A stretch of DNA of 64,000 nucleotides from Owenia fusiformis (lineage: Eukaryota > Annelida > Polychaeta > Sabellida > Oweniidae). The notes under the pieces are model-generated. The model was not told the origin of the DNA. It saw only the letters and a list, made by a program, of their open reading frames with translations, and ran no database searches. Shown piece by piece: positions 1 to 12,081 of this stretch. The position numbers and the translations under genes were made by a program. The stretch covers positions 9,106,349 to 9,170,348 of the forward strand of contig CAIIXF020000010.1 in the NCBI GenBank assembly GCA_903813345.2, read 5' to 3'. Numbering within the stretch: the stretch's first letter is position 1; each line of letters starts with the position of its first letter.

Positions 1-87
1 AAACAAATAAACACCCACCTAACGTTGCATAATTTTTTTGTCTATTAACAGACTTGTCCTTTCGCACATCTAAAGTAAACAGGTGAC

Positions 88-175
88 AGGTCATCTCAAC
101 CCCAAGGCAACTCAACCCCAATTCAAGTCAACCCCAGTAAAACTCAACCCAAGGTCAACTCAACCCAGTGAAGGT
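88..175. repeat. Degenerate tandem repeat, (A)CTCAACCCCA type
   Basis: About seven degenerate copies of a 12-16 base unit containing CTCAACCC or TCAACCCCA follow one another. The same motif appears in reverse orientation (GGGTTGAG) at about 1800-1915, and a few copies lie at 1215-1250. The two arrays therefore bracket the foldback structure at 178-1216. Confidence 0.7.
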
Positions 176-177
176 GT

Positions 178-1216
178 CATGGAAGTTAACTGGAAATGAC
201 GAAACAGGAAGTGATAAAACTTTTTGCATTTTTAGACATTTCTTGTACAAAGATAACAGAGTTTTGGTTTGACCTCCAGTCAATTTAACTATATTTCCAT
301 GTATTACATACCTAGCGAAGCATTTGTATGGAAGTCAATGGGAAAGTTAGCGAGCTATATCCACCGATATTGCCCGATTACCCCGATATAGCCCGCTTAC
401 CTCGTTTTGATATTAGATTTCTTTAATAACCATGATAATATCATGACGTCACGTCATTGATACAAAGTAACCATGGGAACAAAGGCATGTAATACATCAG
501 TTATGTCACTATGACGTGAAATATGCCTTCGTTCTTGCCCAAATATAGAGCCTCCCAAGGTCGGCCTATATTGGGAGAACTCAGGCATATTTCACGTCAT
601 AGTGACATAACCTCTAAATATATCATTTACATGACCAGGATCACAATGTGCATGGTCTGAATGACCCTAAAAAATGATGAAATAACCTTTTTAGCCCTTT
701 GAAAGTGTGACTGAAAAAAAACTAAAAGTAGGAGCTAGGGAAGGTCACCGAACAGGACCTTTTGAATTTTTCAGAGAGTGTGCCCAATATAATGCTCTAA
801 GTGATACAATCTTTGAAATTTTAGAAAATTGTCTTTAACAAAAATGGCGGTCATAAAAAGGAAAATAGATCACTTTTCAAATCATTTTTTTTCATTTTTT
901 TCTTTGTCTATAAATGATATCAAATTTTCAAACATTGTATCATTTAGAGCAATATGTTGGGCACATTTTCTGAAAAACTCAAAAGATTCTGTTCAGTGAC
1001 CTTTCCTACCTTCTACTTTTAGCTATTTTTCAGTCACATTTTCAGAGGGCTGAAAAGGTTATTTTGTGATCCTGGACCTGATAATGGTATTTGGAACTAG
1101 TTGAATTGACTGGAGGTCAAAACAGAACTCGGTTATCTTTGTTCGAAAAATGTCTAAAAATGCAAAAAATTTTGTCACTTCCTGTTTTGTCATTTCCTGT
1201 TAACTTCCATGGCACC
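178..1216. mobile_element. Foldback (inverted-repeat) element, interrupted by an insertion
   Basis: The left arm (about 178-293, resuming at 612-820) is the reverse complement of the right arm (about 925-1216). Shared blocks include TGACCTCCAGTCAATT against AATTGACTGGAGGTCA, and GAAACAGGAAGTGA against TCACTTCCTGTTTTG. A roughly 318-base stretch (294-611) lacking in the right arm interrupts the left arm. A shortened relative lies at 21735-22125. No transposase is encoded, so it is probably a non-autonomous foldback or MITE element. Confidence 0.75.
500..611. repeat. Hairpin with 29-bp inverted repeats
   Basis: GTTATGTCACTATGACGTGA at the left is mirrored by TCACGTCATAGTGACATAAC at the right. 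Arms are about 29 bp (500-528 and 583-611) around a roughly 54-base loop. It forms the right part of the insertion that splits the larger foldback element. Confidence 0.85.
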
Positions 1217-1799
1217 TTAAACTCAACCCTAGTGAAACCCAACCCTATTAACATTTCTTGGATGTCAAATTAAATTTTGCGATGAATAATTTAAGTCATT
1301 TATTTCTGAAAATCTAGCATTTTGCATAATACTTTGAATCGAATGTTGTTAAAATATTTAAAAAAAACAGTTTATAGCTCAAGGATAATTCAACAAGTTG
1401 TCACTATTCTCTAATTTTTAATCAAATTTTAGATAATTTAGAAATAATTAATAACACCGTAATTTAACTTTTTACTTACTTTTAACTTATGCATTATTAA
1501 AATCATTAAAATTTACTTATTAATGGACTGAAAGCGATGCTTCTTATCCAGTATTTCAAATGATCACAGGTGTCAACCTCAGGGGGATTACAACAGAACA
1601 AATGATTAGAAAGGTTAATAAAATGACCCATATTCTAATCGCATTAGAACCATGCTGATATTTTAGAGATAAACTCATTATTAACTATGAAAGGCAGGCC
1701 AGGCAGGGAATGAAAATGACAAACTGACTCAGAATTATAAAAAGCTTTTTTGATGAAATAAATTTTCATATCACGTGGAATATAAGTCTATCAATAAAA

Positions 1800-1915
1800 A
1801 GGGTTGATTTTACTGGGGTTGAGTTTCACAGGGTTGAGATGACTTTGGGTTGAGTTTTACTACGGTTGAGTTGACTTGGGGTTGAGTGTCACTGGGTTGA
1901 ATTGAGCTGGGTTGG
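1800..1915. repeat. Degenerate tandem repeat, GGGTTGAG type
   Basis: About seven copies of a 14-18 base unit built on GGGTTGAGTT. It is the reverse complement of the array at 88-175, so the two arrays form the outer inverted flanks of a roughly 1.8-kb region. Confidence 0.7.
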
Positions 1916-2851
1916 GCAAGTAAACATAATTGCGAAAGCACTTCAAAAAATGTTAGATGTATAGCTCAAGGGTTTTTTAAGAGCGTTGCAACAGTTACTC
2001 TAAATGTCGTCCATTCCTTTGCATACACAAATGGATTCTACACAAAAATGCCACCCAGCTTTGGTAACATAACTTTGTAAATACTAATGATTTTGGCTTG
2101 TTCTTTCAGGGAAATGAAGTCCATTCAATTAATTACCAAATAATATAATTGTTGTTGATAAAATCATTATAACTCATTTCGAAAATTATGTTACAAAATG
2201 TGGGTGTCATTTTTTGTGTAAGATCCGGTTGTGCAAGCAAAGGAATAGACGACACAATTTCTAATGCTCTTAAATGTGCATTTAGGTGAGCTGGGTCATT
2301 TGAAACTTCTTGTGGAAATGCAAAATGGAGTGTAGTTTTAATATATGATAAAACAAGTCAGACAAAAAGGTCATGAAACATTTTGTGGGTGGGTATCATT
2401 GTTTGTGTCACGCGGTATCTTTACATGAGAAAGTCTGTCAAGAGAGAGTTTGCTAAAATAGAAAATTGAAAAAAATATGATAATAAGCATTTCTCTGGCG
2501 TCTTTATTCGATTTTTTTATTTAAACTTTCAAATTGTTGTTAATTTTTTTTCAATTCTATGTTTGATATTATATATTTCTTGTTTGATATCGCACTTTTA
2601 AATTCAAACTTTCAAAGACTTTAGTAACGATTTAGATTTTGATATATTTTGTCTTGTTTGATGTTTCAAACATAATTTCGAATATTTAGAACTATATCAA
2701 ATGTAATATTAACATTGGATTTTGAGCAACTTCTGACACTATAATTCTAAAACACTTAATTATAAAATGTTTACTAATTGTAAGTGATTTAACCACTTTG
2801 CTGGTTTGAACTGCATCCTGAGAAATACATATTTTCAATCAGACCATACAT

Positions 2852-3729
2852 GTACAGTCCCCTCCATAAGTTTGGCAACCTTTTTCCCCCATTGAACTAC
2901 GTGTTAAAGCCTCTTTACGTTTGAATTTTTATTTCCTTAACCGGCGATGAAATAACTTATACTATTGATCGAAACGTAACTTGACTTTATTTCCAATACC
3001 TCAATATTTTCTCAATTTTTTTCCTCAATTTCAATAGGTCGAAAATTGAGGATAAATTTGATGAATTTTTGAAAATCGTCATTCCCATGTAATCCAATGG
3101 GAAATGGAGGGTTCGGGGCAAATAAGAAATCAGGATATATTTTCAGTAAAAGATTTAGCAAAAAATATTTTTATGTAATAGAAAATTGAATTGTCTACCT
3201 TTTTTGAACACTAAGTGTTTAGTTTATTTGATGAATATTAAAGTTACAGCGCTTCAAAGTCATTTTTGAAAATAATTTTTCGCCTCCTTTGTTATTTCAA
3301 TGGGAGAGGTTTTTTGAAAAACAATTCTGACTTTAAAGCCCTATAACTTTGTTGAACCTGAAGAAACATATAAATTTTTGTTAAATAAAGCTAGCAAATT
3401 CAATTGCCTGCCTCACTCGTATTTTTGCAAGGACTCGGATGGATGGATATTCTGTCATATGACATGCGGCAAACCTACCATTTCTCATTGGTTAACATGG
3501 GAATGTCGATTTTCAAAGATTCATCAAAATCATCAATTTTCGACCCAATAAAATTGAGGAAAAAAATTGAGAAAATTTGGAGGTATTGGAATTAAAGTCA
3601 AATTACGTTTTCATCAATAGTTTAAGTATTTTCATCGCAGGTTAAGTAAACAAAAATTCAAAGGTAAAGAGGCTTTAACACGTAGTTCAATGGGGAAAAA
3701 AGGTTGCCAAACTTATGGAGGGGAGTGTA
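2852..3729. mobile_element. Inverted-repeat element, TACAGTCCCCTCCATAAG family (copy 1)
   Basis: The left end reads CCCCTCCATAAGTTTGGCAA and the right end GTTGCCAAACTTATGGAGGG. The arms keep matching inward over most of the element, through CGTGTTAAAGCCTCTTTACG against its complement near 3665-3680. A second copy is at 39731-40513, and a reduced relative is at about 48497-48723. No coding capacity is visible, so it is probably a non-autonomous DNA transposon. Confidence 0.85.
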
Positions 3730-4969
3730 TGTCAACCTTTCTTATTTCGAAACCGGCAACGATTTATTGATCTTATTTAAAGAATAATTGCAAAAGTGAT
3801 TAGTTTGAAATATTTTTAAAACACATTCATTATTAGATAAAAGAAATGGACGATTTTGGCCCTATCTGTTTCAAAGTCCTGTTGACTGAAAATGTGATAG
3901 CGTGCTTTTTTCACTTAAAGTTAAGGTTAAAATGTAACTTATTTTTTTAAATATCAAACATAGATCCTGATATATGAAACTAAATTAATCATTTTTTCTT
4001 AGTCACCGCACCTCTTGTCACATAATACTGATAGATAGTGCTGACCGTGACGAAATTCTATTAAAGTATAAAAATACCTATGCCTCTAGTGCTTTGTATA
4101 CCTGAAATAGCGTGGTTCATGACTAAACAACATAAAATAAGAGGAACAAGAAGAACTTGATTACAATAAACAATTAAGACAGTACTTCCTGAAAAATTCA
4201 TGAAAACATGCGATTAAATGAAATACATTACCATTTTATCCCATTCCAGTTTCGTGTGAATTGTTTTTTACGCAAAGTATGTCAGTAATGAACCTGCTTT
4301 GAGTAGTTATCCTTCAGACCAATGGACCCATTCCTTATGGGTAAATAGTTTTAGTCGAATTAAAGCATCGCATCAGTCATATTCGACAAACGTAGGAACT
4401 GGGTGACGATGGCATCAATTTTCCTCAAGCCGTAATAAAAGTAATCCCTCGTATTGCCCTAAGAGGTCAATACGTATAATTCAAAACTAATGTCTGTATG
4501 TACCAAATCCCTGGATTTATTCATAATTCTTTCCTACGGCTATCTATTGTATTTTCGGATTTCCCAGAAGGGTTATATATATTTCAATACTACTCAGCCA
4601 TGTCGTTTAAAGCTCTAAGTGATAAGTACTGAATATACGAGTGTTACAGCAATTCCTCTCATCATTCAATATAATATGGTCCTTACATTAGCCGAGCTTA
4701 TCCAATCCCTAGCGTCGTGGGATATTGGCCGCCTGATTATACTTCTTAAAATTCCAATATATCTGGATCAATGTCCCTAAAGGTCCAAATACGAAACTGA
4801 CATCACTACTTTCGGCATATTATTCAAGTGTTCACCAAGCTCAAAATGCTATAGAACGTTTTAGTAGAATTGATGGCCTTATCCTATGGGATTGAGCAAA
4901 CAAGGTTAGGGGACAAGAGTTCGAAGTACATGTTCGGAGGGGGGGGGATTCATGGACCTCTCAACTACT

Positions 4970-5100
4970 TTTAAAAGACAACGAAAAAGTCAGCCTTCTA
5001 ACCGATACAGGTGAATATGCCATACTCTCCTGCGGAATATGTCATATTCATGTGCGGAATATGACATATATTATATTGCGTTTACCGCATATCATCTATC
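4970..5100. repeat. GCGGAATATG-type degenerate repeat
   Basis: Repeated short motifs (AATATGCCATA, GCGGAATATGTCATATTC, TTTACCGCATATCATC) occur here. They match the array at 52193-52822 inside the oxidase intron, so both belong to one dispersed repeat family. Confidence 0.6.
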
Positions 5101-5143
5101 GTCCGTAATTAATATCCGTAAACATCAAAACACGTGTGATATA

Positions 5144-5368
5144 TACAGGGTGTCAAATAAGTATGTTCTCCCCATTATCTTTAACATCTTTATGATGTTG
5201 CATAACTTTTTTTCTCTACATGATAGCTGAATTGTTCATTAGCACATCAAAACTACACTTTATGGAGCAACTCCACAAAAAGTTTCAGGTGACTAGCTCA
5301 ACTCAGATGCACTTTTATGCACAAAAGTACATACGTTTGAGATTAAGGGGGACATTTGACACCCTGTA
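5144..5368. mobile_element. Short MITE with TACAGGGTGTCAAAT ends
   Basis: The left end TACAGGGTGTCAAAT is mirrored by ATTTGACACCCTGTA at the right end, giving a 225-bp element with terminal inverted repeats of about 15 bp. TA-ended repeats beginning TACAGGGTG suggest a Tc1/mariner-like origin, which is an inference. Confidence 0.75.
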
Positions 5369-8300
5369 CAGTCGATAACTGTACAAATTACAGAAAACAT
5401 TTGTAATTGTATAACTGCTTAATGTTATGGCCAGTGTCTCTTTAGGATTTAGACCATTGTCCACTTAAATTGATACACAGAGGCTTATACCTCGTTCATT
5501 GATACTGATGAATCCCAAATTGCCGCATTGAGTAATTTACACCGTAATCTAGATTGTGGTCCATTGAGTCTTCTTTGATTCTACGTTGATGATCCAATTC
5601 ATTTGGACCGGATTTATGTGATTGAAAACACTGTGTAAACGTTTTCAGTTATTTCCCTTTGTATAGTCATCATGCTGAGGTTGTGGTAACACTAATGATA
5701 TTTTCATGTGACTTATTATCACGTTTCTCGTGTACAGTCGAATTATAGTCATTATTGAGCTTAAATAATTCGTCTTGGCGATCGAAGAGTTTGTGTTAGA
5801 AGTGATCGTGGTATTGAATGGCGTACCGTTTGACTTGTTGTTTGGATCGTTGGGCTTTATTTAGTTCTATTCCTCGGATTCTTTCAATATCTACTGGAGT
5901 TAATTTTACAAAACAATAAGCCGTGGCAAAACTATGCCAAATATTTCTTGCGAAATTCATTGAGCACCCCTTGTAGCAAAAGTAGTCATGTGATATTTCG
6001 AAATGTCAAACTGTTATACGTTTATGAGATCTGCTATGTACACTGTTGTTGAATAACTATAAGATATATGTCTCACTCGAGTCTCTAGCTTACAGCTAGA
6101 CGAAACTTGATTGATTTCGTATGTACTGTGCTACACGCACCTACACGCACCTAGAACTCATTTTTAATAAATTTTATAAATATTTTTAAGAATATTAATC
6201 ATATTTAGGATGTAGCGTTGCTTGTCTGGATTTAGATATTTCAAAATTTCATTTCGGAGTTTGACACATGGTGAAATTTTCTCGCTGTAGCTAAAAATGG
6301 CTTCCGGTTCTGGACGTGAATAACATTTGAAATTATTCTCGCTTAAAGAAATCAAATATAACAATAGATTCAGACGGGGATGTGAGCTGATGTTCTTCAA
6401 ATCTATACATAAAGGTATATTTCATATTATTATGCCATATTTACTCTGCGTGTGACACAATGATTTACAATATTTATAATACTAAGGCAGCTCAATCTTC
6501 CTCCTCAAAGCCGGAATATAGAGAAGGCTTTGGACCGAAGTAATATATGTCAATCTATCAATGATATTAATACATTTCAATATGCTCCAAAATTGTAATA
6601 AATGGAACATTTCCAAATATTCCATCACACAACTCTCAGCATCTAGAAGCCGAACAATTCAACAATTATATTAATTTAGTTTCCCAGATAAGAATTAATC
6701 AGCGAATTCCAATAAACGTTACAATAGATGCCACATTCTTTAGGTTACAAAAAGCTAGTCGCATTGCTTAAACTACTGTCATTTGCTTTTTATACTCAAA
6801 ATAAAACATATTATAAGCGTTTATTTCGTGAAATATATTGATCAAATACAATTTGCTTCCATGTTGATATATGGGAATACGTACAATGTGAATATTATTG
6901 AATTTAACATTTCGCCAAGGTCGTCCTTTATACTTTTTTATTAAAATAGTAAACCGCCGTGACATATATGTTCTGGATATTATTAAGAGGCGAATTCGCA
7001 GTCGGGTAAAGGCTTTTCACAAATAAACTAAATTACCTTCTTCGATTACCATTCTGAACTAATTTACAAAATTAGTTCAAATAGAAATATGATGGTTAAG
7101 TTTAGAAATTATGTACCTTGAGCAGGGACATAGATCTTAAAATACAAGGAAAGCATTCGACATGATTTTAGAAAGTTTTGGCTCTTAACCAATTTTTCCA
7201 AAAAGCTTATTTTAAAATAGTGTCAAAACTTTCTAGGTCATTATTGAATGACCTTGGTTGAGGGACCCAATCGAGATTAGCATTTTTGGTGCCCCTCGTG
7301 GCGGTTTTACCGGCTCTGATCCCCCGATCCGCAAGTGCACTCCCATTTCTACGGTCACCATGGAAACTATAAGGTATTGGTAACCATTGCAACTCATGCA
7401 ATTCGGGAAGGATATCCACCAAATGATAGTTAGACAAGTTTTTTAATAGCTATATTAATAGTAAGCTTGATAGCGGCAAGTAGTAAACAAGTAGTAAATC
7501 GGCAAATCAATATTAGCGGAGTAATACCACGTTATCTATCTTTATCGTACATCTTAAATCTAATAGGTCAGTTACATCCTTCATTTAGCCTTCATTACCT
7601 TTATGATAGAAAGAATGAAACACGGAAAAGGCGAAGAAAGGTCTCCGTAAATATATTGGCTAAAGGTCCTAGATCGAAAACATGATATTAATCTATTTTA
7701 TCAACAAACCACATAGATGTCTAGTAGTATGTGCTAAAGATATTATTTCATACAGGTAAGACGTTCACTATCAACACGTTATTCAATCAATTGTGAGAAC
7801 GATTGAAGATTTAAGATGAAGAATTATCCAGAAATCAAGAAAACACCTTGCTTGAATTATACGAACTGATTACAGCAAAATTTATTGCAATATTGTTGAT
7901 ATCGTATTCACACATAGGCGAGATGTGTCCAATTCAGCCAACCAGATCGCGCTATTTCATATATCTGCATTGCATATTTTTCTAATGCACTCAAGGTCAC
8001 TTTTAGATTCTAAAGAAACTGATAAAACCGATAAGCTGATCAATTTTATACTTGTGTTAAAATCTATTAATAGTGTCATAAGCCAAGTGCTTACGCAAGT
8101 TATTTGGTGTTTATGTCTGTACTCCATATTCAATGGTTTTAAGAGATACATCTTAAAAAGTTATCGGAAAATTGTAAACTTGGAGATAAGCAAATCCACC
8201 CTTACCTACAGTATGGTAAATTATTAGCAACGAGAGTGCATCATCTAGACAGTCATCAATTTGCAGGAAATGAACATCATCAGGAAATTCCGAAGTTCAT

Positions 8301-8903
8301 TGTGGCTTTGTGTCGCAACCATAGCAACAATAAAAAGGGAGTCATTGTGTTAAGTGATGAGTACCATCCATCCTTATTGCTTAAATAATGTTTCAAAAAA
8401 TTAACCCTTGGTTAATAAAGTTGAAAAGCTGCTTCGGCAAGACATTTATTCCGAAGTCTACCAAATGAGACAAGCATCAAGCTTGTGAAACTAGAATTAA
8501 TTCTTCACAAATTGACGACATCTATATTTTGTTTATACATATTTTTGTTCCTTCATTTGGATTAGTCCGTTAATCACCAGTTTTGAATTTACCTCTCTCT
8601 TCCAATAGATACTAAAGATCATGTCGCGTTGTTGGAAGTCTAGGAGGCCTGATTATTGAGTGAATGGTGTGTGTAATAAGTGAATGAAGTCACTTCGGCT
8701 CAAAGCGGCGAGATAAACCAAGCAGATTTCTGTCAAATTATAAGAAAAAATTTCGAACAAATCTTTTCCCTTTAACCTCAATTGTTGGGGATTTCAAAAA
8801 TTCTTAGATATGTTTTTACTTCATTATCGAGTAAACTAATTGTTCCACTTTTTGTGATTTTTTAATAGATACGTTCTCACTTGTCATTTATGGTGTTAAA
8901 ACT

Positions 8904-9535
8904 GTATCAAAATTGGACATCTTATATTTATTGATATCTCAAACACATAGAATAGCGTTTAGCAGAATACATACACAATCCGTGTGATTTCATACACGGT
9001 TTGTTCGAGTTTGTACACTTTATATTTGTAAAATCACACTTGTACATGCGTACTTGTATATGCATTGTTTAAGAATGACATCGAACAGGGTACACAAGTC
9101 GAACAAACTCTTGTGCGGCTCGCCAAAGCGGGAGGCATCCTATGCGAGTTTGAACTCAATGCGTGTGTAAAATTGACACGTTCGTTCGAAATTTACTTTG
9201 ATCCATGTGTAATTCTTTCAGTATTCTATGCAACTTATAACACAATCCGTGTGACATTTCAACATTGCTTTTGGATTTTTGGAAAGTGATTTGAGTTAGT
9301 GCTAACTCTTTGTGTGACACTTGATACAACCAGTGCGTGTGTGAATGAAAATAAGTTATGTAAGAAAATTAACTGTTGGTATAACATGGATTGAAAATGG
9401 CACACGATGATGCGAGTTTCGCATATAATGATGCGTATTTCGCATAATATGATGCGAGTTTCGAATCATATGGTTCGAGTATCGCATCATATAGTTCAAT
9501 TTTCCCATACATCATGTAATGTCCAATTTTGATAC
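8904..9535. mobile_element. Element with 17-bp perfect inverted ends
   Basis: GTATCAAAATTGGACAT at 8904-8920 is the exact reverse complement of 9519-9535. The interior is rich in short degenerate direct and inverted motifs (CACACAATCCGTGTGA, GAACAAAC, GATGCGAGTTTCGCAT). There is no recognisable coding sequence. Confidence 0.6.
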
Positions 9536-10189
9536 AAAATAAATTCCATAGTCATTGACGTTGTAGATGTGAAATGTTTTTTTTGTGTTTTTGTTATTGT
9601 CTTTTAGATGTGTTTTTGTGTTGTTGTTTTTGGTTAATTTTCGCTGTTGTGTTAAATGTTTAATATTTTTGTACTCCATGCAAAATGGGAAATAAAGATA
9701 TATCTTGCCGGATATCCAATCATGTACTTGCTTTCACTTTCAGTTATACACGTGTGTCTCGAGTTACACCCTTGGGTCTATCTGCTACTTCCTAGCCAGA
9801 CAGCATCCTTCATTCAGTTTCATGTTTCGAAACAGACAACATAAATAAGCATTGATTTGTTAAAAGATTATTGTTTCAACTTTACAAGCTATTCAAGAAT
9901 TGTTATATGAACAAAATATTATATAACATAAGAAAGAACACTATTTATAACCCTCCTCCTTTCCCCGATTCTACCTCCAATAACACCAATGTATTATTGT
10001 TGAAATCCACGTTGTATTGGTTTACAGACTGTAATAATTAACTATGTCATGTTTTTCGCAAACCTATTTGAGAAAGAGACTTTCACATAGATGTCACCAT
10101 GTGTTAGTAAGCTTGTACAGTCCTAACTTACCCTTTTTAAAATCTTTAATTTACAGTAGGTTACGGCTTTTTAGCGTCCATTTCAAACA

Positions 10190-10310
10190 TTATGTAAGGT
10201 TATGTAATACTTTATACAATTAAGTAAGACAATGTAAACGAATTTATACTATTGTTAATTTGTGTAATATTATGTAATGTTAGAAAATATTATGTAATGT
10301 TTTCATGTAA
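10190..10310. repeat. TATGTAAT-type simple repeat
   Basis: Loosely repeated TTATGTAAT(G/A)TT units. It is low-complexity sequence with no other signal. Confidence 0.5.
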
Positions 10311-10502
10311 AAATAATAAATCAAAAATAGATGGCCACAGGATGGCTCTTGACACACCAAATTATACTTGTCAGTTTATTATTTCACCGATAGAGCGGGC
10401 GGGAAGTATAAAGATATATATTATACAACACCCAGGTATTTTCATTTTTCAAACTTTGAGGACCGAGAATCATTGATCATATTCGCTTCTGAATAATATA
10501 AT

Positions 10503-10608
10503 AGTACAATAACGTCATTTCTAAGGGCAATATAGTGAAATATTGGACCGAGGGCCAAAGGCCCAAGGTCCAATATTTCACTATATTGCTCGCAGAAATG
10601 ACGTTATT
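10503..10608. repeat. Near-perfect palindrome (AATAACGTCATTTCT ... AGAAATGACGTTATT)
   Basis: The sequence folds on itself around GGGCCAAAGGCCC: GCAATATAGTGAAATATTGG is mirrored by CCAATATTTCACTATATTGC, and ACGTCATTTCT closes both ends. A second copy in opposite orientation is at 11713-11822. It is likely a tiny palindromic MITE. Confidence 0.9.
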
Positions 10609-10768
10609 AGTATTTATTTATTTATTTAGCCTCCAATACTGAAGAATAGTTTGACAATTAAAACAATCTTACACTATACCTTATGCTAATTAGACAATTA
10701 CAATATCATGAATTATACATGTATACATCGGCAAAATTTAGACCCAAAATAACAATGGATACATTGGT

Positions 10769-11506
10769 AAATCAGCTAAAAAATCTTCTTTGGTACATAA
10801 TTGAGACACTCTTACATGAAATAATCAAAACATTATCCCAATTTTTCATTGGAAACTCCATGCCTAAAATAATGTTATATAATACCTCACATGAAAGTTT
10901 CTTAAATGTAGGATTTTCCTTAATCAAATTTTCAATCATAATCTTTCTGATATCAACATAATTATCACAACCCATAATAAAATGATAAAGACCCTCTAAT
11001 GAGTTATTATTGCATTTCTTACATTCCCTATTTTCTCTAGGTAAACCATGGTTGTTAATTTCTAAATTATGTATACCACATAGCAACTTAATCATCATAT
11101 TACATTTTTGCTTAAGTTCAGGATGTTTAAGTCTTAAGTAATACCAGATAGAAGGAATGTCAACATGCAACTGTACAGTTCTAAAATCTTGAAGTTGAAT
11201 ACTCATTGATAAAGATTGTCTCCAACTATTAAATTCAAAATCCCTAACATTGTTCTTACATATTTTTTTTCCAAAGAAACTCTGACATATTTATACAACC
11301 ATTGTACATGAAGCTCACACCATTGTCCAACAATTTATATTTATTTGAAATAGTAATATACTCTTTAGTAATACCACCTGCTTGATGATTCACTAAACAT
11401 TCAAACACTCTAAATATAAAAATGTTTCTATAAATATTACTGGCACCCAAGGAGAATATGTTGAAACAGAACATTAGCTTACATGGCTCAATATTATAAA
11501 ATATTA
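10769..11506 (-). pseudogene. Non-LTR retrotransposon fragment (C-terminal part of reverse transcriptase ORF)
   Basis: The minus strand at 11206-10772 reads a 144-residue open segment with the C-x2-C ... H-x4-C pattern (CKKC then HFIMGC followed by Y..IR) typical of the C-terminal end of LINE reverse-transcriptase proteins. The same frame continues upstream of its first Met (residues including FNSWRQSLS). Further upstream, 11256-11513 reads a related segment in another frame, and the switch falls near a run of A's around 11263. No catalytic reverse-transcriptase motifs remain. The fragment ends abruptly where the inverted-repeat element at 11502-12081 begins. It is a truncated, frame-shifted relic. 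The exact clade cannot be assigned. Confidence 0.6.
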
Positions 11507-12081
11507 TTACCACCTTGCCGGGCCAGTTCTAAGGGTTTTAGTGCTAGTTTAGAAGGCATTCATTTTACTATATCGACCTGAGAAATGTGTGACGTCGTAG
11601 TGGTGGTCCATATGGACCGGTCTAGAATATATTCTGGACCGGCAATTTTTTAGATATCGTTCAATGCGTAAGATTTTCTTGCGGTACTAATAACTAATAA
11701 CTAATACTAATACTAATAACGTCATTTCTGCGAGCAATATAGTGAAATATTGGACCTTGGGCCTTTGGCCCTCGGTCCAATATTTCACTATATCGCCCTT
11801 AGAAATGACGTTATTGTACTATTCCTCTCCACCCCAATAATGCCAAGCATGCATCAGTATTATTACCACCGTTAACGACCAGGACTGAAACAGCAAGAAA
11901 AGCTTACGCACTGAACGATATCTAATTTCCCGGGGAAAATTGCCGGTCCAGAATATATTCTAGACCGGTCCATATGGACCACCACTATGACGTCACATAT
12001 TTCTCAGGTCGATAAAGTAAAATTAATGCCTTCTAAACTAGCACTAAAACCCCTAGAACTGGCCGGCAAGGTGGTAATAAT
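11502..12081. mobile_element. Inverted-repeat element ATTATTACCACCTTGCCGGC...
   Basis: Arms of about 170-180 bp (11502-11686 and 11903-12081) are reverse complements. Both carry GACCGGTC(T/C)AGAATATATTC, TGGTGGTCCATATGGACCGG and ATTATTACCACCTTGCC. The middle holds the second copy of the small palindrome (11713-11822). It interrupts the retrotransposon fragment. Confidence 0.85.
11713..11822. repeat. Palindrome, second copy, nested in the 11502-12081 element
   Basis: Same sequence as 10503-10608 in opposite orientation, with the core GGGCCTTTGGCCC. It shows a later insertion into, or a shared core of, the larger inverted-repeat element. Confidence 0.85.

Noticed and set aside
7207-7437. 76-residue minus-strand frame with HELQWLPIPYSFHGDRR
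   Set aside because: Composition looks protein-like, but I recognise no family and see no splice partners. It could be a retroelement scrap. Left out of the gene list.
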